Shown: positions 16,019 through 22,318 of the stretch, one piece after another
Numbering within the stretch: position 1 is the first letter of the stretch
Layout of the letters: each line of letters starts with the position of its first letter
Source of the DNA: UBA7887 sp964408735
Lineage (GTDB): Bacteria > Pseudomonadota > Alphaproteobacteria > UBA7887
Direction of reading: 5' to 3'
NCBI GenBank assembly: GCA_964408735.1
Contig: CAYPAX010000081.1
Location: forward strand, 1 to 22,318
DNA: 22,318 nt
Program-made: the position numbers and the translations under genes
Notes under the pieces: model-generated
What the model was told of the DNA's origin: nothing
Database searches by the model: none
Seen by the model: only the letters and a program-made list of their open reading frames with translations

Positions 16019-17524
16019 TTGTTACGAATTGTCACGCTTAGCTGTCTTGCACTCGCATTTGGCTCGGCAAACTGGGCGCAGGCGGCGGAACCGCCCGTGC
16101 CCATGATCGACCTCACGGACGAAGACGTCTGGATCCCGGGCCAAGGCAATTATGCGGCAGAGTTCAATCGTTGGGCCTGGCTGAGTTTTGGCGCCCCCAT
16201 ACCGCCTGAAGAGCTGGGTATGGCGGCGCCCTCGGCCGGCGTAGCAACAACCTTTTCGCGCTCGCGCGAAGCGTTCTCGGCGCCGATCTCGACCCTGAGC
16301 GAGGAGCGACTGCGCGCCTTCGCCCTCGGCCGCAAGCTCTTTCGCATCATATGGACAGGCGCGGCGGCATCCCAGGGCCGCTTCGACGGCCTGGGCCCGA
16401 CGTTCAATCGGACGTCCTGCTCCGGCTGCCACCTGAAGGATGGCCGCGGCCAGCCGCCGGACGGCGCAGACGCGCCCATGAAATCCATGTTGATCCGCCT
16501 CAGTGTCACGAGCGACGCCGACGCAGGCGGCCCAGCGCCCCATCCCGTCTATGGCGGACAACTGCAGGACAAAGGCATCGTCGGCGTGCCGCGGGAAGGC
16601 CGCGTGACAATTCGCTACCGGGAGATAGCGGGCAACTTCGCCGATGGCGAGCCCTACAGCCTGCGCGAGCCAATCTACAGCTTCGACGAGCTGCAGCACG
16701 GGCCGCTCGGCGATGATGCCTTGTTCTCGCCGAGGGTAGCACCGGCGATATACGGTCTCGGCCTTCTGGAAGCGGTGGCTGCGACTGCCATCGCGGCCGC
16801 TGCCGACCCCGAGGACGCCGACGGCGACGGTATCTCCGGCCGGCTGAACCGGGTCTGGGACCCGGCCCTCCAGCAGGAGACGATCGGGCGCTTCGGCTGG
16901 AAGGCGAACACGGCGACCCTCTATACGCAGGTTGCCGCGGCCGCCCATGGCGATATGGGGCTGACCAGCTCGGTCTTCCCCGACAACAATTGCCCACCCG
17001 CGCAGACCGCCTGTGTCGATGCTCCCGCCGGCAGCGAGCCGGAGCTCGACGACGAACGCCTATCGATGCTGGTGCTCTATGCCCGAGCCTTGGCCGTGCC
17101 GGCGCGCCGGGATATCCACGATGCAGAAGCGGACCGCGGCAGGGAGATATTCGAGGCTATCGGCTGCACCGCTTGCCATAGACCGAGCATGACCACGGGT
17201 GCCGATAGCGCCATCCCCGAGCTCGCCAATATCACCTTCCGCGCCTATACGGACCTCCTGCTGCACGATATGGGCGAAGGCCTCTCGGACGGAAGGCCGG
17301 ATCATGAAGCCTCTGCTAGCGAGTGGCGCACGCCGCCGTTGTGGGGCATCGGCCTGGTCCATCGCGTCAACATGCACCAATACTTCCTGCATGACGGCCG
17401 CGCCCGTGGCCTGATGGAGGCAGTGTTGTGGCATGGCGGCGAGGCCAAGGCGTCGCGTGATGCCGTTATCGAGCTCTCGAAGCCCGAGCGCGAAGCACTG
17501 GTCGCATTTCTCGGCTCTCTCTAG
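16019..17524 (+). CDS. Di-haem oxidoreductase of the DHOR family (COG3488-like)
   Basis: Exported protein of 501 residues from the TTG start, with a signal peptide (LLRIVTLSCLALAFGS, cleavage near AQA-AEP). There are two c-type haem sites. The first is CSGCH at 134-138, in the family context FNRTSCSGCHLKDGRG. The second is CTACH at 383-387. The family-typical LLHDMGEGLSDG stretch is present. This is the di-haem oxidoreductase family annotated as predicted thiol oxidoreductase or distant relative of MauG and bacterial cytochrome c peroxidases; the true substrate is generally unknown. Both haem motifs are intact. It follows the methyltransferase by 70 bases, without a clear promoter. No imelysin gene, a common DHOR neighbour, is seen. 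Confidence 0.88.
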   Translation: MLRIVTLSCLALAFGSANWAQAAEPPVPMIDLTDEDVWIPGQGNYAAEFNRWAWLSFGAPIPPEELGMAAPSAGVATTFSRSREAFSAPISTLSEERLRAFALGRKLFRIIWTGAAASQGRFDGLGPTFNRTSCSGCHLKDGRGQPPDGADAPMKSMLIRLSVTSDADAGGPAPHPVYGGQLQDKGIVGVPREGRVTIRYREIAGNFADGEPYSLREPIYSFDELQHGPLGDDALFSPRVAPAIYGLGLLEAVAATAIAAAADPEDADGDGISGRLNRVWDPALQQETIGRFGWKANTATLYTQVAAAAHGDMGLTSSVFPDNNCPPAQTACVDAPAGSEPELDDERLSMLVLYARALAVPARRDIHDAEADRGREIFEAIGCTACHRPSMTTGADSAIPELANITFRAYTDLLLHDMGEGLSDGRPDHEASASEWRTPPLWGIGLVHRVNMHQYFLHDGRARGLMEAVLWHGGEAKASRDAVIELSKPEREALVAFLGSL

Positions 17525-17645
17525 AGGCGCCGTTGCTGTTGATCCGTAACGCCAAAAATGCGAAAGCTGCTGGCTAATACCAAGCTGCGTTGCGATCGGC
17601 GGTATCCGTTTCCTGGGCACCGCTAAATGGAGTTGGAGACCGGCC

Positions 17646-18764
17646 ATGATCAGGCGCCTCAGCGTCATAGCCCTGACAGTCCTTCTGGCCGGCCACACCT
17701 CTGTGGGCCTTGCCCAGGACGCGGAGGGAGACGTCCCTCGCGGCGAACTGGGGTTCGTCGGCGAAAGCGGGGACGACAAGACCAGGATCGTGGTATCGGC
17801 AAACGCCGGTATCACCCCGATCGTCAATCCGGTCGAGGTCACGGTCATGGTGGAAACTCTGCCCTGGTATCTGGTGACGTTTCCCAATGTCAGGGGAGAA
17901 TGGGGCACCTTCAAAGTCGTCAAGGAAATCAAGCTGCCGACGGAAGAGGTAAGAGCCTCCGGCGATCGGCTGCACAGGAACCGACGGCGATATGTTCTCG
18001 ACGCAACGGAGCCCGGCCTGCATGCATTGCCAACCTTGATCCTCTCCGTGCTGGATTCGAGCAGTCTGCCGTCAGTCGCGTGTGTTTACCGCGAGGAGTG
18101 CAAGGTAGAAAATCTGGAGCGCCGATATTCGGTCACGTCGGAGTTCATGCGCACGGCACCGATCGCGATCGAAGTCACTTCGGTGCTGCCACCCGATGCC
18201 GATATCACCAAGCCCAAGGACATCCTGCCGCCGGTGGCTTTGCCGCCGCCGCCGCCGACGCCGATCGTTTGGCAGCCCTATGCCATTGGCGCGGCCTGCA
18301 TCCTGGGGGCGGTCCTGCTCGGCCTGTGGCTGCGGCGGCAGCTCTCGCGGCCGCCCCGGGCGAGGCCTGTGCCCATGGCCCCGGCGCATGAGTTGGCACT
18401 CGCGGCCCTGGCCAACCTGGAAGGCATGCCGATCGCGACCGCGGAAGAGATCGACGCCTTTCACGTGAGATTGTCAGCCATTTTCCGACGCTATCTCGAT
18501 TGGCGTTTCGGGCTTCGGGCGGGCGAGCGCACGACCGACGAGGTGGTCACGGCCATCGCCGAGCCCGACACGGCGAGCTTCATCGCCGGGCGGCGCGATC
18601 TCATGGGGAGTTTCCTCAGGAAGTGCGATCAGGTGAAATTTGCCTGCCACCGGCCTGGCGGCGAGGATAGCCGAGGCCTGTTGACCGTGGCGACGAATTT
18701 CGTACAGGAAACGGCTGACGCCAACGCCCGTGTGGCGCGGGCGCGGGCTACGGAAGTAACCTGA
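17646..18764 (+). CDS. Membrane protein of BatD/MxaA-like layout
   Basis: A 372-residue protein with a signal peptide (residues 1-23). An exported beta-rich domain follows, beginning ITPIVNPVEVTVMVETLPW and holding a possible disulfide pair (C146, C152). A Pro-rich linker (200-206) and one transmembrane helix at about 209-229 come next, then a cytoplasmic domain. That domain has the pattern seen in BatD-type and MxaA-type proteins: HELALAALANL, then FHVRLSAIFRRYLDWRFGL, ERTTDEVV, FLRKCDQVKFACHRP. MxaA helps insert calcium into methanol dehydrogenase, and BatD-type proteins work with MoxR ATPases and VWA proteins; neither partner is in the window. GGAG lies upstream of the ATG. The preceding 121 bases show no convincing promoter. 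Convergence with the PQQ dehydrogenase block makes a role in its maturation attractive but unproven. Confidence 0.65.
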   Translation: MIRRLSVIALTVLLAGHTSVGLAQDAEGDVPRGELGFVGESGDDKTRIVVSANAGITPIVNPVEVTVMVETLPWYLVTFPNVRGEWGTFKVVKEIKLPTEEVRASGDRLHRNRRRYVLDATEPGLHALPTLILSVLDSSSLPSVACVYREECKVENLERRYSVTSEFMRTAPIAIEVTSVLPPDADITKPKDILPPVALPPPPPTPIVWQPYAIGAACILGAVLLGLWLRRQLSRPPRARPVPMAPAHELALAALANLEGMPIATAEEIDAFHVRLSAIFRRYLDWRFGLRAGERTTDEVVTAIAEPDTASFIAGRRDLMGSFLRKCDQVKFACHRPGGEDSRGLLTVATNFVQETADANARVARARATEVT

Positions 18765-18770
18765 GGTTAC
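18756..18770. terminator. Small hairpin between convergent genes
   Basis: GTAACC-TGA-GGTTAC forms a 6-bp stem with a 3-base loop, and the loop is the stop codon of the BatD/MxaA-like gene. Only 10 bases separate the two convergent stop codons. There is no U-tract on either strand, so termination here is only a possibility. Confidence 0.25.
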
Positions 18771-18774
18771 GCCC

Positions 18775-19254
18775 TCAAGGGGTGGTAAGCACGAGCTGCA
18801 GCTGGGTGGTTCCGAGAGGCACCGTTTCGCCGCTGGTCGCGAAATACTCGCCATCGCCCACGTCGCCCGCGCGGCCGTCGCGGTCGGTATAGGCCTCGAC
18901 GATATAGTCGGTAAAGCGCGGATTGCCGTTCATATCGATGTTGGGGTTGATCCGGAATGGCTGCGGCAAGGAAAATTCCCTGACGATCTTGTAGGTAAGA
19001 TCGTGCTGCACACCATTCTTGGGATGGTAAATGCGCAGGATGAGCCGATCTTCCTGGCGCAGCACAGGCTCTCCGTCGCACGCCGCGCCGTCAACGCCGG
19101 ACTCATCGGAGCCGGCACAAAGAGAAGGGTCCAACGCCACCGTGCCGTTGATGGTCAGCGAACCGCCATGCTCTTCCGCTGCGAACGCAATTCCCGAGGC
19201 AGCAAGCGAGAAGGCGCCAACCAGAGCTAGCTTTGCGGTTTTCCGGTAAGCCAC
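18775..19254 (-). CDS. Exported protein resembling the C-terminal domain of CcmI/CycH
   Basis: A 159-residue protein from a GTG at 19254, overlapping the upstream gene by 28 bases. It has a signal peptide (residues 1-25, AFA-AEE). The mature part is beta-rich. It follows, block by block, the periplasmic C-terminal domain of the cytochrome c maturation protein CcmI: LTINGTVALDPSL, DRLILRIYHP, FSLPQPFRINPN, YIVEAYTDRDGRAGD, then ETVPLGTTQLQLVL. CcmI chaperones apocytochromes for haem attachment, but its membrane and TPR parts are absent here. Cysteines 46 and 59 could form a disulfide in an insert, and DRDGRAGD resembles a calcium loop. The resemblance is recalled, not searched. The Shine-Dalgarno is weak, so translation is probably coupled. 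It is the last gene of the minus-strand block. Confidence 0.6.
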   Translation of the reverse strand: MAYRKTAKLALVGAFSLAASGIAFAAEEHGGSLTINGTVALDPSLCAGSDESGVDGAACDGEPVLRQEDRLILRIYHPKNGVQHDLTYKIVREFSLPQPFRINPNIDMNGNPRFTDYIVEAYTDRDGRAGDVGDGEYFATSGETVPLGTTQLQLVLTTP

Positions 19255-19661
19255 TCGTGGTAATTCCGCAAATTGGCCTGATCGGTCCATCCCGTGTAAA
19301 AGACGCGTGTGATGCGACGGTGCAGGAACTCGACCTTCCGGTAAAACTCGATGATGAACTCGACCTTCACCATCTCGCCCTGGGTCTCTTTCACCTGGAC
19401 GAAGGGCGCCATCATATCCTCGAGCTGCTCTTCGTCGACCAGCATGCAAAGCCGCTCTTCCAGCAGCGCAACCTTCAGTGCGCCGAACTTGTCGCGCGGC
19501 GTCTCCGCCTCGCGTTGCACTGCGGTCGCATAGGCCTCGGGCGAGGTGCAGACCCAAGTATGATTGTAGAAAGTCTGTGGCGGCTCCTCGCCGGACTCCG
19601 CGGCCTGGGCCGGGGAGGCAAGGGCAACCACAAGCGCGGCGGCTATGGCTAGACGTTTCAT
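19227..19661 (-). CDS. Small exported protein of unknown function
   Basis: A 144-residue protein with a clear signal peptide (MKRLAIAAALVVALA, cleavage AQA-AES) and GAGGTG just upstream of the ATG at 19661. A longer frame reaching 19739 would overlap the cytochrome gene and was not used. The mature part is charged and mostly helical, with two cysteines (38 and 72). An aromatic-rich C-terminus (FYRKVEFLHRRITRVFYTGW, then NLRNYHEWL) follows. I do not recognise a family. It lies between a cytochrome c and the CcmI-like protein, 62 bases after the cytochrome, and is very likely co-transcribed with both. A periplasmic role linked to the quinoprotein/cytochrome pair is inferred from position only. 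Confidence 0.7.
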   Translation of the reverse strand: MKRLAIAAALVVALASPAQAAESGEEPPQTFYNHTWVCTSPEAYATAVQREAETPRDKFGALKVALLEERLCMLVDEEQLEDMMAPFVQVKETQGEMVKVEFIIEFYRKVEFLHRRITRVFYTGWTDQANLRNYHEWLTGKPQS

Positions 19662-19723
19662 ATCGTCACCTCTCTCGGCGGCTTTGAGCTCTGCCGCGCT
19701 AGGAGTTGGCTTGGGGTCTGCGC

Positions 19724-20137
19724 TCAGTCGGCCACCCACTTGGCGCCGGGCAGTGCCAGCGTCTCAAGATAAGAGCCGATCTGCGCGATCTCGTCTTCAT
19801 CGAGCACGCCGCCCCACGGGGGCATACGCTTCTTGACCCGGCCCTCAAGTGTGATTCGCACGAATTCCGGATAGCCGCGCCAGAACTTCCTCAGGTCGTA
19901 GGCGTAGTCGCCGAAGCGCGACACACCATCCGCGTGACGACCGTGACAGGCAACGCACCACTTGAAGTACAAGCGCGCACCTTCCTGAATGTGCTCCATC
20001 TGGCCAGCGAAAGGGTTGGCCTTGGGATAGGCATCTTCGGCCAGGGCCGGCGAAGCGTTGAGCGAAACTGCTCCGATGCCCAGCGCAGTTACAAAGGCCA
20101 GGGCTAGGCGCCGCTGCCGACGAAAGTTGATTGTCAC
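19724..20137 (-). CDS. Periplasmic mono-haem cytochrome c
   Basis: A 137-residue exported class I cytochrome c with a signal peptide ending near residue 33 (ALA-EDA). The haem site is CVACH at 61-65, and the likely axial methionine is Met105 in RMPPWGG. The closing helix is DEDEIAQIGSYLETL. The start is a GTG at 20137 with AAGGAG 8 bases upstream. It is the first gene after the PQQ dehydrogenase, separated by 133 bases holding a strong terminator. It is the natural electron acceptor candidate for that dehydrogenase, as MxaG/XoxG-type cytochromes are for methanol dehydrogenases (family knowledge). No specific subfamily name can be assigned with confidence. Confidence 0.9.
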   Translation of the reverse strand: MTINFRRQRRLALAFVTALGIGAVSLNASPALAEDAYPKANPFAGQMEHIQEGARLYFKWCVACHGRHADGVSRFGDYAYDLRKFWRGYPEFVRITLEGRVKKRMPPWGGVLDEDEIAQIGSYLETLALPGAKWVAD

Positions 20138-20210
20138 GGGGGCTTCTCCTTGTCATTCGTGCTGTACCAACGACGGCCGAGACCATCGCGTACGGGACAG
20201 AGACATAATC

Positions 20211-20252
20211 AAGATAAAAAGAAGGGGCAAGGGGTCGATGACCCCTTGCCCC
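20211..20252 (-). terminator. Rho-independent terminator of the PQQ dehydrogenase gene
   Basis: A perfect GC-rich inverted repeat: 13-base arms at 20224-20236 and 20240-20252 (GGGGCAAGGGGTC and its complement) around a 3-base loop. On the minus strand it is followed by a T-rich tract (TTCTTTTTATCTT). It starts 19 bases after the dehydrogenase stop codon. It should make the dehydrogenase the major product and let only part of the transcript reach the cytochrome gene. Confidence 0.85.
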
Positions 20253-20270
20253 GGTTTTGGTCGGATTTTT

Positions 20271-22031
20271 CTAGTCCAGAGAGAACGTGACCAGAGCCGC
20301 GCTTTCCTGGAAGTTGACAGCCTTGTCGGCGTTCAGGCTGTGAACGGCACGGCCAACATAGGAGCCGTGACCGGAAGCCACCGACACATACTGCGTGCCA
20401 CCCACCTCGTAGGAGATGATGCCGCCGTTGTGGCCGGAGCCGTTGTTGAACCGCCAGAGCAGCGCACCGGAGGCCGAGTCCAGCGCCTCGACGTAGCCGT
20501 CGGAGGTGGCGTTGAACAGGAGGCCGCCGCCGGTCGACATCAGAGCCGAGTGCGGGATGATGTCATAACGCTTCTCCCAGGCGAGATCGCCGGAGACCGG
20601 GTCACGCGCGGTGATGAAGCCATGCGTGCTGTCGCCCGGAGGGTTCGTGCCGATCCACTCGGCAGCCATGAAGGCCTGCGCGAACGGCTCGGTGGTGCGA
20701 ACCTCGGAACCCGCGGTGATGTAGTCGGCACCGCCCTTGGGCGCTACCGTCAGCCACATGCACCACTCCTGGGTGACGCGGTAGAACAGACCGGTTTGCG
20801 GGCTGTACGAACCGGCATTCCAGCTGTGGCCACCGTCGATGGCGGGGCAGACCAGGGTCTTCTCACCCGCTGCCGGCCAAAGCATGTTTTCCCACTGGCC
20901 GGTTTCAAGATTGAAGCCGGAGGTCCAGTTCTGGTTCTTCATGTCGGGATAGACGTTGACCGGCTGGCCGGTCTTGGCGTCATGAACGTGGTTGAAGCCG
21001 TTCTTGCCCGGATGCAGCACGAGGCTGCGGCCGTCTTCGTTGAGCATGACGTACTCGCCGGGAGACGCGTCATAGTCGTACGGATCCGACGGAGCTTCCA
21101 TGAAGTACCAGTTCAGCTGACCGGTATCGAGATCGAGCGCGATCGTCGAGGAGGTATACAGGTTGTCGCCAGGACGATGAGCGTCGGTGTTCGGATCACG
21201 GCAAGTGTCGCCACAATAGTCGTAATCCGGGTTCGGGTTACCAGTACCGATCAGGATCTGGTTGTTGGCGTAGTCAACGGTGCCCGGCTGCCAGGAGCCG
21301 CCGCCGCCATACTTCCAGCTGTCGCCGCCCCACGTGGACAGCGCGTGATCGTCGCCACGGCCCGTGGTGTAGAAAGTCCACTTGATGTCGCCGTTGGACG
21401 GATCCAGACCCCAGCACTTGCCTTCGACCGGATACTCACCGCCGTTCTGGCAGGTCTGCAGCAGATCGGCGCCGACGAACACGGCCGCGCCGCTGAAGCC
21501 CGCCGTCTCTACCGCGGAATCGACGATCTGACGATCCCAGAGCACCTCGCCCGACATCTCGTCGAGAGCGACCATGCGGCCGTCGACTGTGCCCATGTAG
21601 ACGCGGCCGTCGCCGACCGATAGACCACGAGTGTGAGAGAAGAACGAGCGTGCCACGACGGCCTCGTCCATCTCGGGCGTCCACGACCAGAGACGGTCGC
21701 CGGTGGCGCCATCGACCTTCCAAACCGTCGAAGGATTGGTCGCGAGATACACGGCACCATCCACCGCCAACGGCGTAGAATGCAGACCCATGCGCTCGTG
21801 ACCAGGCTGGAAGATCCAGGCCGGACGCAATTCGCTTACGTTGTTGGTGTTGATTTGAGCCAGTGGGCTGTGCCGCCATGCCTTGTCAACGGTCCGGTGA
21901 TACGCGCACCAGTCGCTGTCCGGGCAATTCCGGATCCGCGCAGCGTTCGTGTCTGCAACGGCCGAAGTTGCGGCGAAAGCCCCCATGACGCCGACCAATG
22001 CCGCCGCCGATAGGACCTGCCCTGATTTCAT
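20271..22031 (-). CDS. PQQ-dependent alcohol dehydrogenase, methanol/ethanol family, lanthanide-type active site
   Basis: Periplasmic quinoprotein of 586 residues with a signal peptide (cleavage near AVA-DTN). It has the eight-bladed propeller pattern with repeated tryptophan-docking motifs. Active-site markers relative to methanol dehydrogenase: Glu199 in GGEY, the TWGGDSWKYGGGGSW stretch (PQQ-stacking Trp), Asn265 in GTGNP, catalytic Asp319, and Asp321 two residues later (DYD). The extra Asp is the hallmark of lanthanide-dependent XoxF/ExaF-type enzymes. The vicinal Cys-Cys pair expected at about 129-131 is absent (RSFFSHTRG). Instead there are other cysteines: 36/42, 194/206, 273/277, 395 and 424. 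GGGAGGT precedes the ATG. It probably oxidises an alcohol or aldehyde and passes electrons to the downstream cytochrome c; the substrate is unknown. Confidence 0.9.
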   Translation of the reverse strand: MKSGQVLSAAALVGVMGAFAATSAVADTNAARIRNCPDSDWCAYHRTVDKAWRHSPLAQINTNNVSELRPAWIFQPGHERMGLHSTPLAVDGAVYLATNPSTVWKVDGATGDRLWSWTPEMDEAVVARSFFSHTRGLSVGDGRVYMGTVDGRMVALDEMSGEVLWDRQIVDSAVETAGFSGAAVFVGADLLQTCQNGGEYPVEGKCWGLDPSNGDIKWTFYTTGRGDDHALSTWGGDSWKYGGGGSWQPGTVDYANNQILIGTGNPNPDYDYCGDTCRDPNTDAHRPGDNLYTSSTIALDLDTGQLNWYFMEAPSDPYDYDASPGEYVMLNEDGRSLVLHPGKNGFNHVHDAKTGQPVNVYPDMKNQNWTSGFNLETGQWENMLWPAAGEKTLVCPAIDGGHSWNAGSYSPQTGLFYRVTQEWCMWLTVAPKGGADYITAGSEVRTTEPFAQAFMAAEWIGTNPPGDSTHGFITARDPVSGDLAWEKRYDIIPHSALMSTGGGLLFNATSDGYVEALDSASGALLWRFNNGSGHNGGIISYEVGGTQYVSVASGHGSYVGRAVHSLNADKAVNFQESAALVTFSLD

Positions 22032-22318
22032 TGGGTGACCTCCCTAGTAAAGGTTCGAGTTAACGAAGAGCCGAGACTTTTGCTTCGGCCCCTAGGCGTA
22101 GTCTCTCTCGTATCCGGCCATGCACCCCCCGGCTCCACATGAAGCACCGAGATTACGCACATACCCACACGGCACCGAAGCGATTTTGGTCTTCGGAAGC
22201 CGCTTATCGAGAAACCCTCCACAGCCAATCATCATTCGCCCATATTCTGCTGTCAAGTATGTAACTAACCCGAATTATTCATGCCGGCCATGAGATTTGA
22301 TTGGAACGTGCGGTATCG
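22032..22318. other. Upstream region of the PQQ dehydrogenase
   Basis: 287 bases to the window edge with no convincing gene. A 66-codon frame on the minus strand (22028-22228) has no family signal. It holds a good Shine-Dalgarno next to the dehydrogenase ATG and a promoter candidate at 22228-22256. If that promoter is used, the transcript has a leader of about 190 bases. Confidence 0.5.
22228..22256 (-). promoter_or_regulatory. Candidate sigma-70 promoter for the PQQ dehydrogenase
   Basis: On the minus strand TTGACA (22256-22251, a perfect -35) is followed after exactly 17 bases by GATGAT (22233-22228, four of six matches to TATAAT). Transcription would start near 22221. Confidence 0.5.

Noticed and set aside
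17575..17580. TAATAC as a -10 for the BatD/MxaA-like gene
   Set aside because: The -35 position reads CCAAAA, so there is no convincing promoter.
20058..21623. Plus-strand open frame of 521 codons
   Set aside because: It is antisense to the PQQ dehydrogenase and is a by-product of high-GC codon use. The minus-strand protein has clear PQQ-enzyme motifs.
22028..22228. Minus-strand 66-codon frame upstream of the PQQ dehydrogenase
   Set aside because: No Shine-Dalgarno or family signal. It runs across the leader and ends at the dehydrogenase start, so more likely untranslated leader.

Overview
The window looks like a chromosomal segment of a high-GC, motile, denitrifying alphaproteobacterium, most likely a Rhodospirillales-type organism. 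The pointers are an FlbD-type sigma-54 activator inside the flagellar cluster, a Tat-exported clade I nitrous oxide reductase, and evenly high G+C throughout. The taxonomic placement is inference from gene content only.

Layout. (1) Positions 1-6392, plus strand: the end of a flagellar cluster, with fliH (cut by the window edge), fliN, a motA/pomA-type stator gene, flbD, flhA and flhG. A small unrecognised gene follows; it resembles a QueF T-fold protein without the catalytic cysteine. The genes are tightly packed or overlapping and read as one operon. (2) 6407-7312, minus strand: a rubrerythrin/ferritin-like diiron-type protein, divergent from nosR. The gap between them holds a perfect FNR/DNR-type palindrome. 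(3) 7464-15114, plus strand: a complete nosRZDFYL operon for nitrous oxide reduction (electron donation, catalytic enzyme, and copper-site assembly by NosDFY and NosL). (4) 15133-18764, plus strand: a SAM-dependent methyltransferase, a di-haem oxidoreductase of the DHOR family, and a membrane protein of BatD/MxaA-like layout. (5) 18775-22031, minus strand, convergent with block 4: a PQQ-dependent alcohol dehydrogenase that keeps the extra aspartate linked to lanthanide use but has no vicinal cysteine pair. It is followed by a strong terminator, a small c-type cytochrome, an exported orphan protein, and an exported protein resembling the C-terminal domain of CcmI.

How it fits together. Blocks 1 and 3 are standard systems. 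Blocks 4 and 5 are the more unusual part. They form a mostly exported redox module (quinoprotein dehydrogenase, cytochrome c, two small exported proteins, di-haem protein, BatD/MxaA-like protein) packed beside the N2O respiration genes. A plausible inference is that a periplasmic quinoprotein oxidation feeds electrons through cytochrome c to the respiratory chain. The substrate and the roles of the small proteins cannot be read from sequence. No tRNA, rRNA, CRISPR array or insertion sequence was seen.
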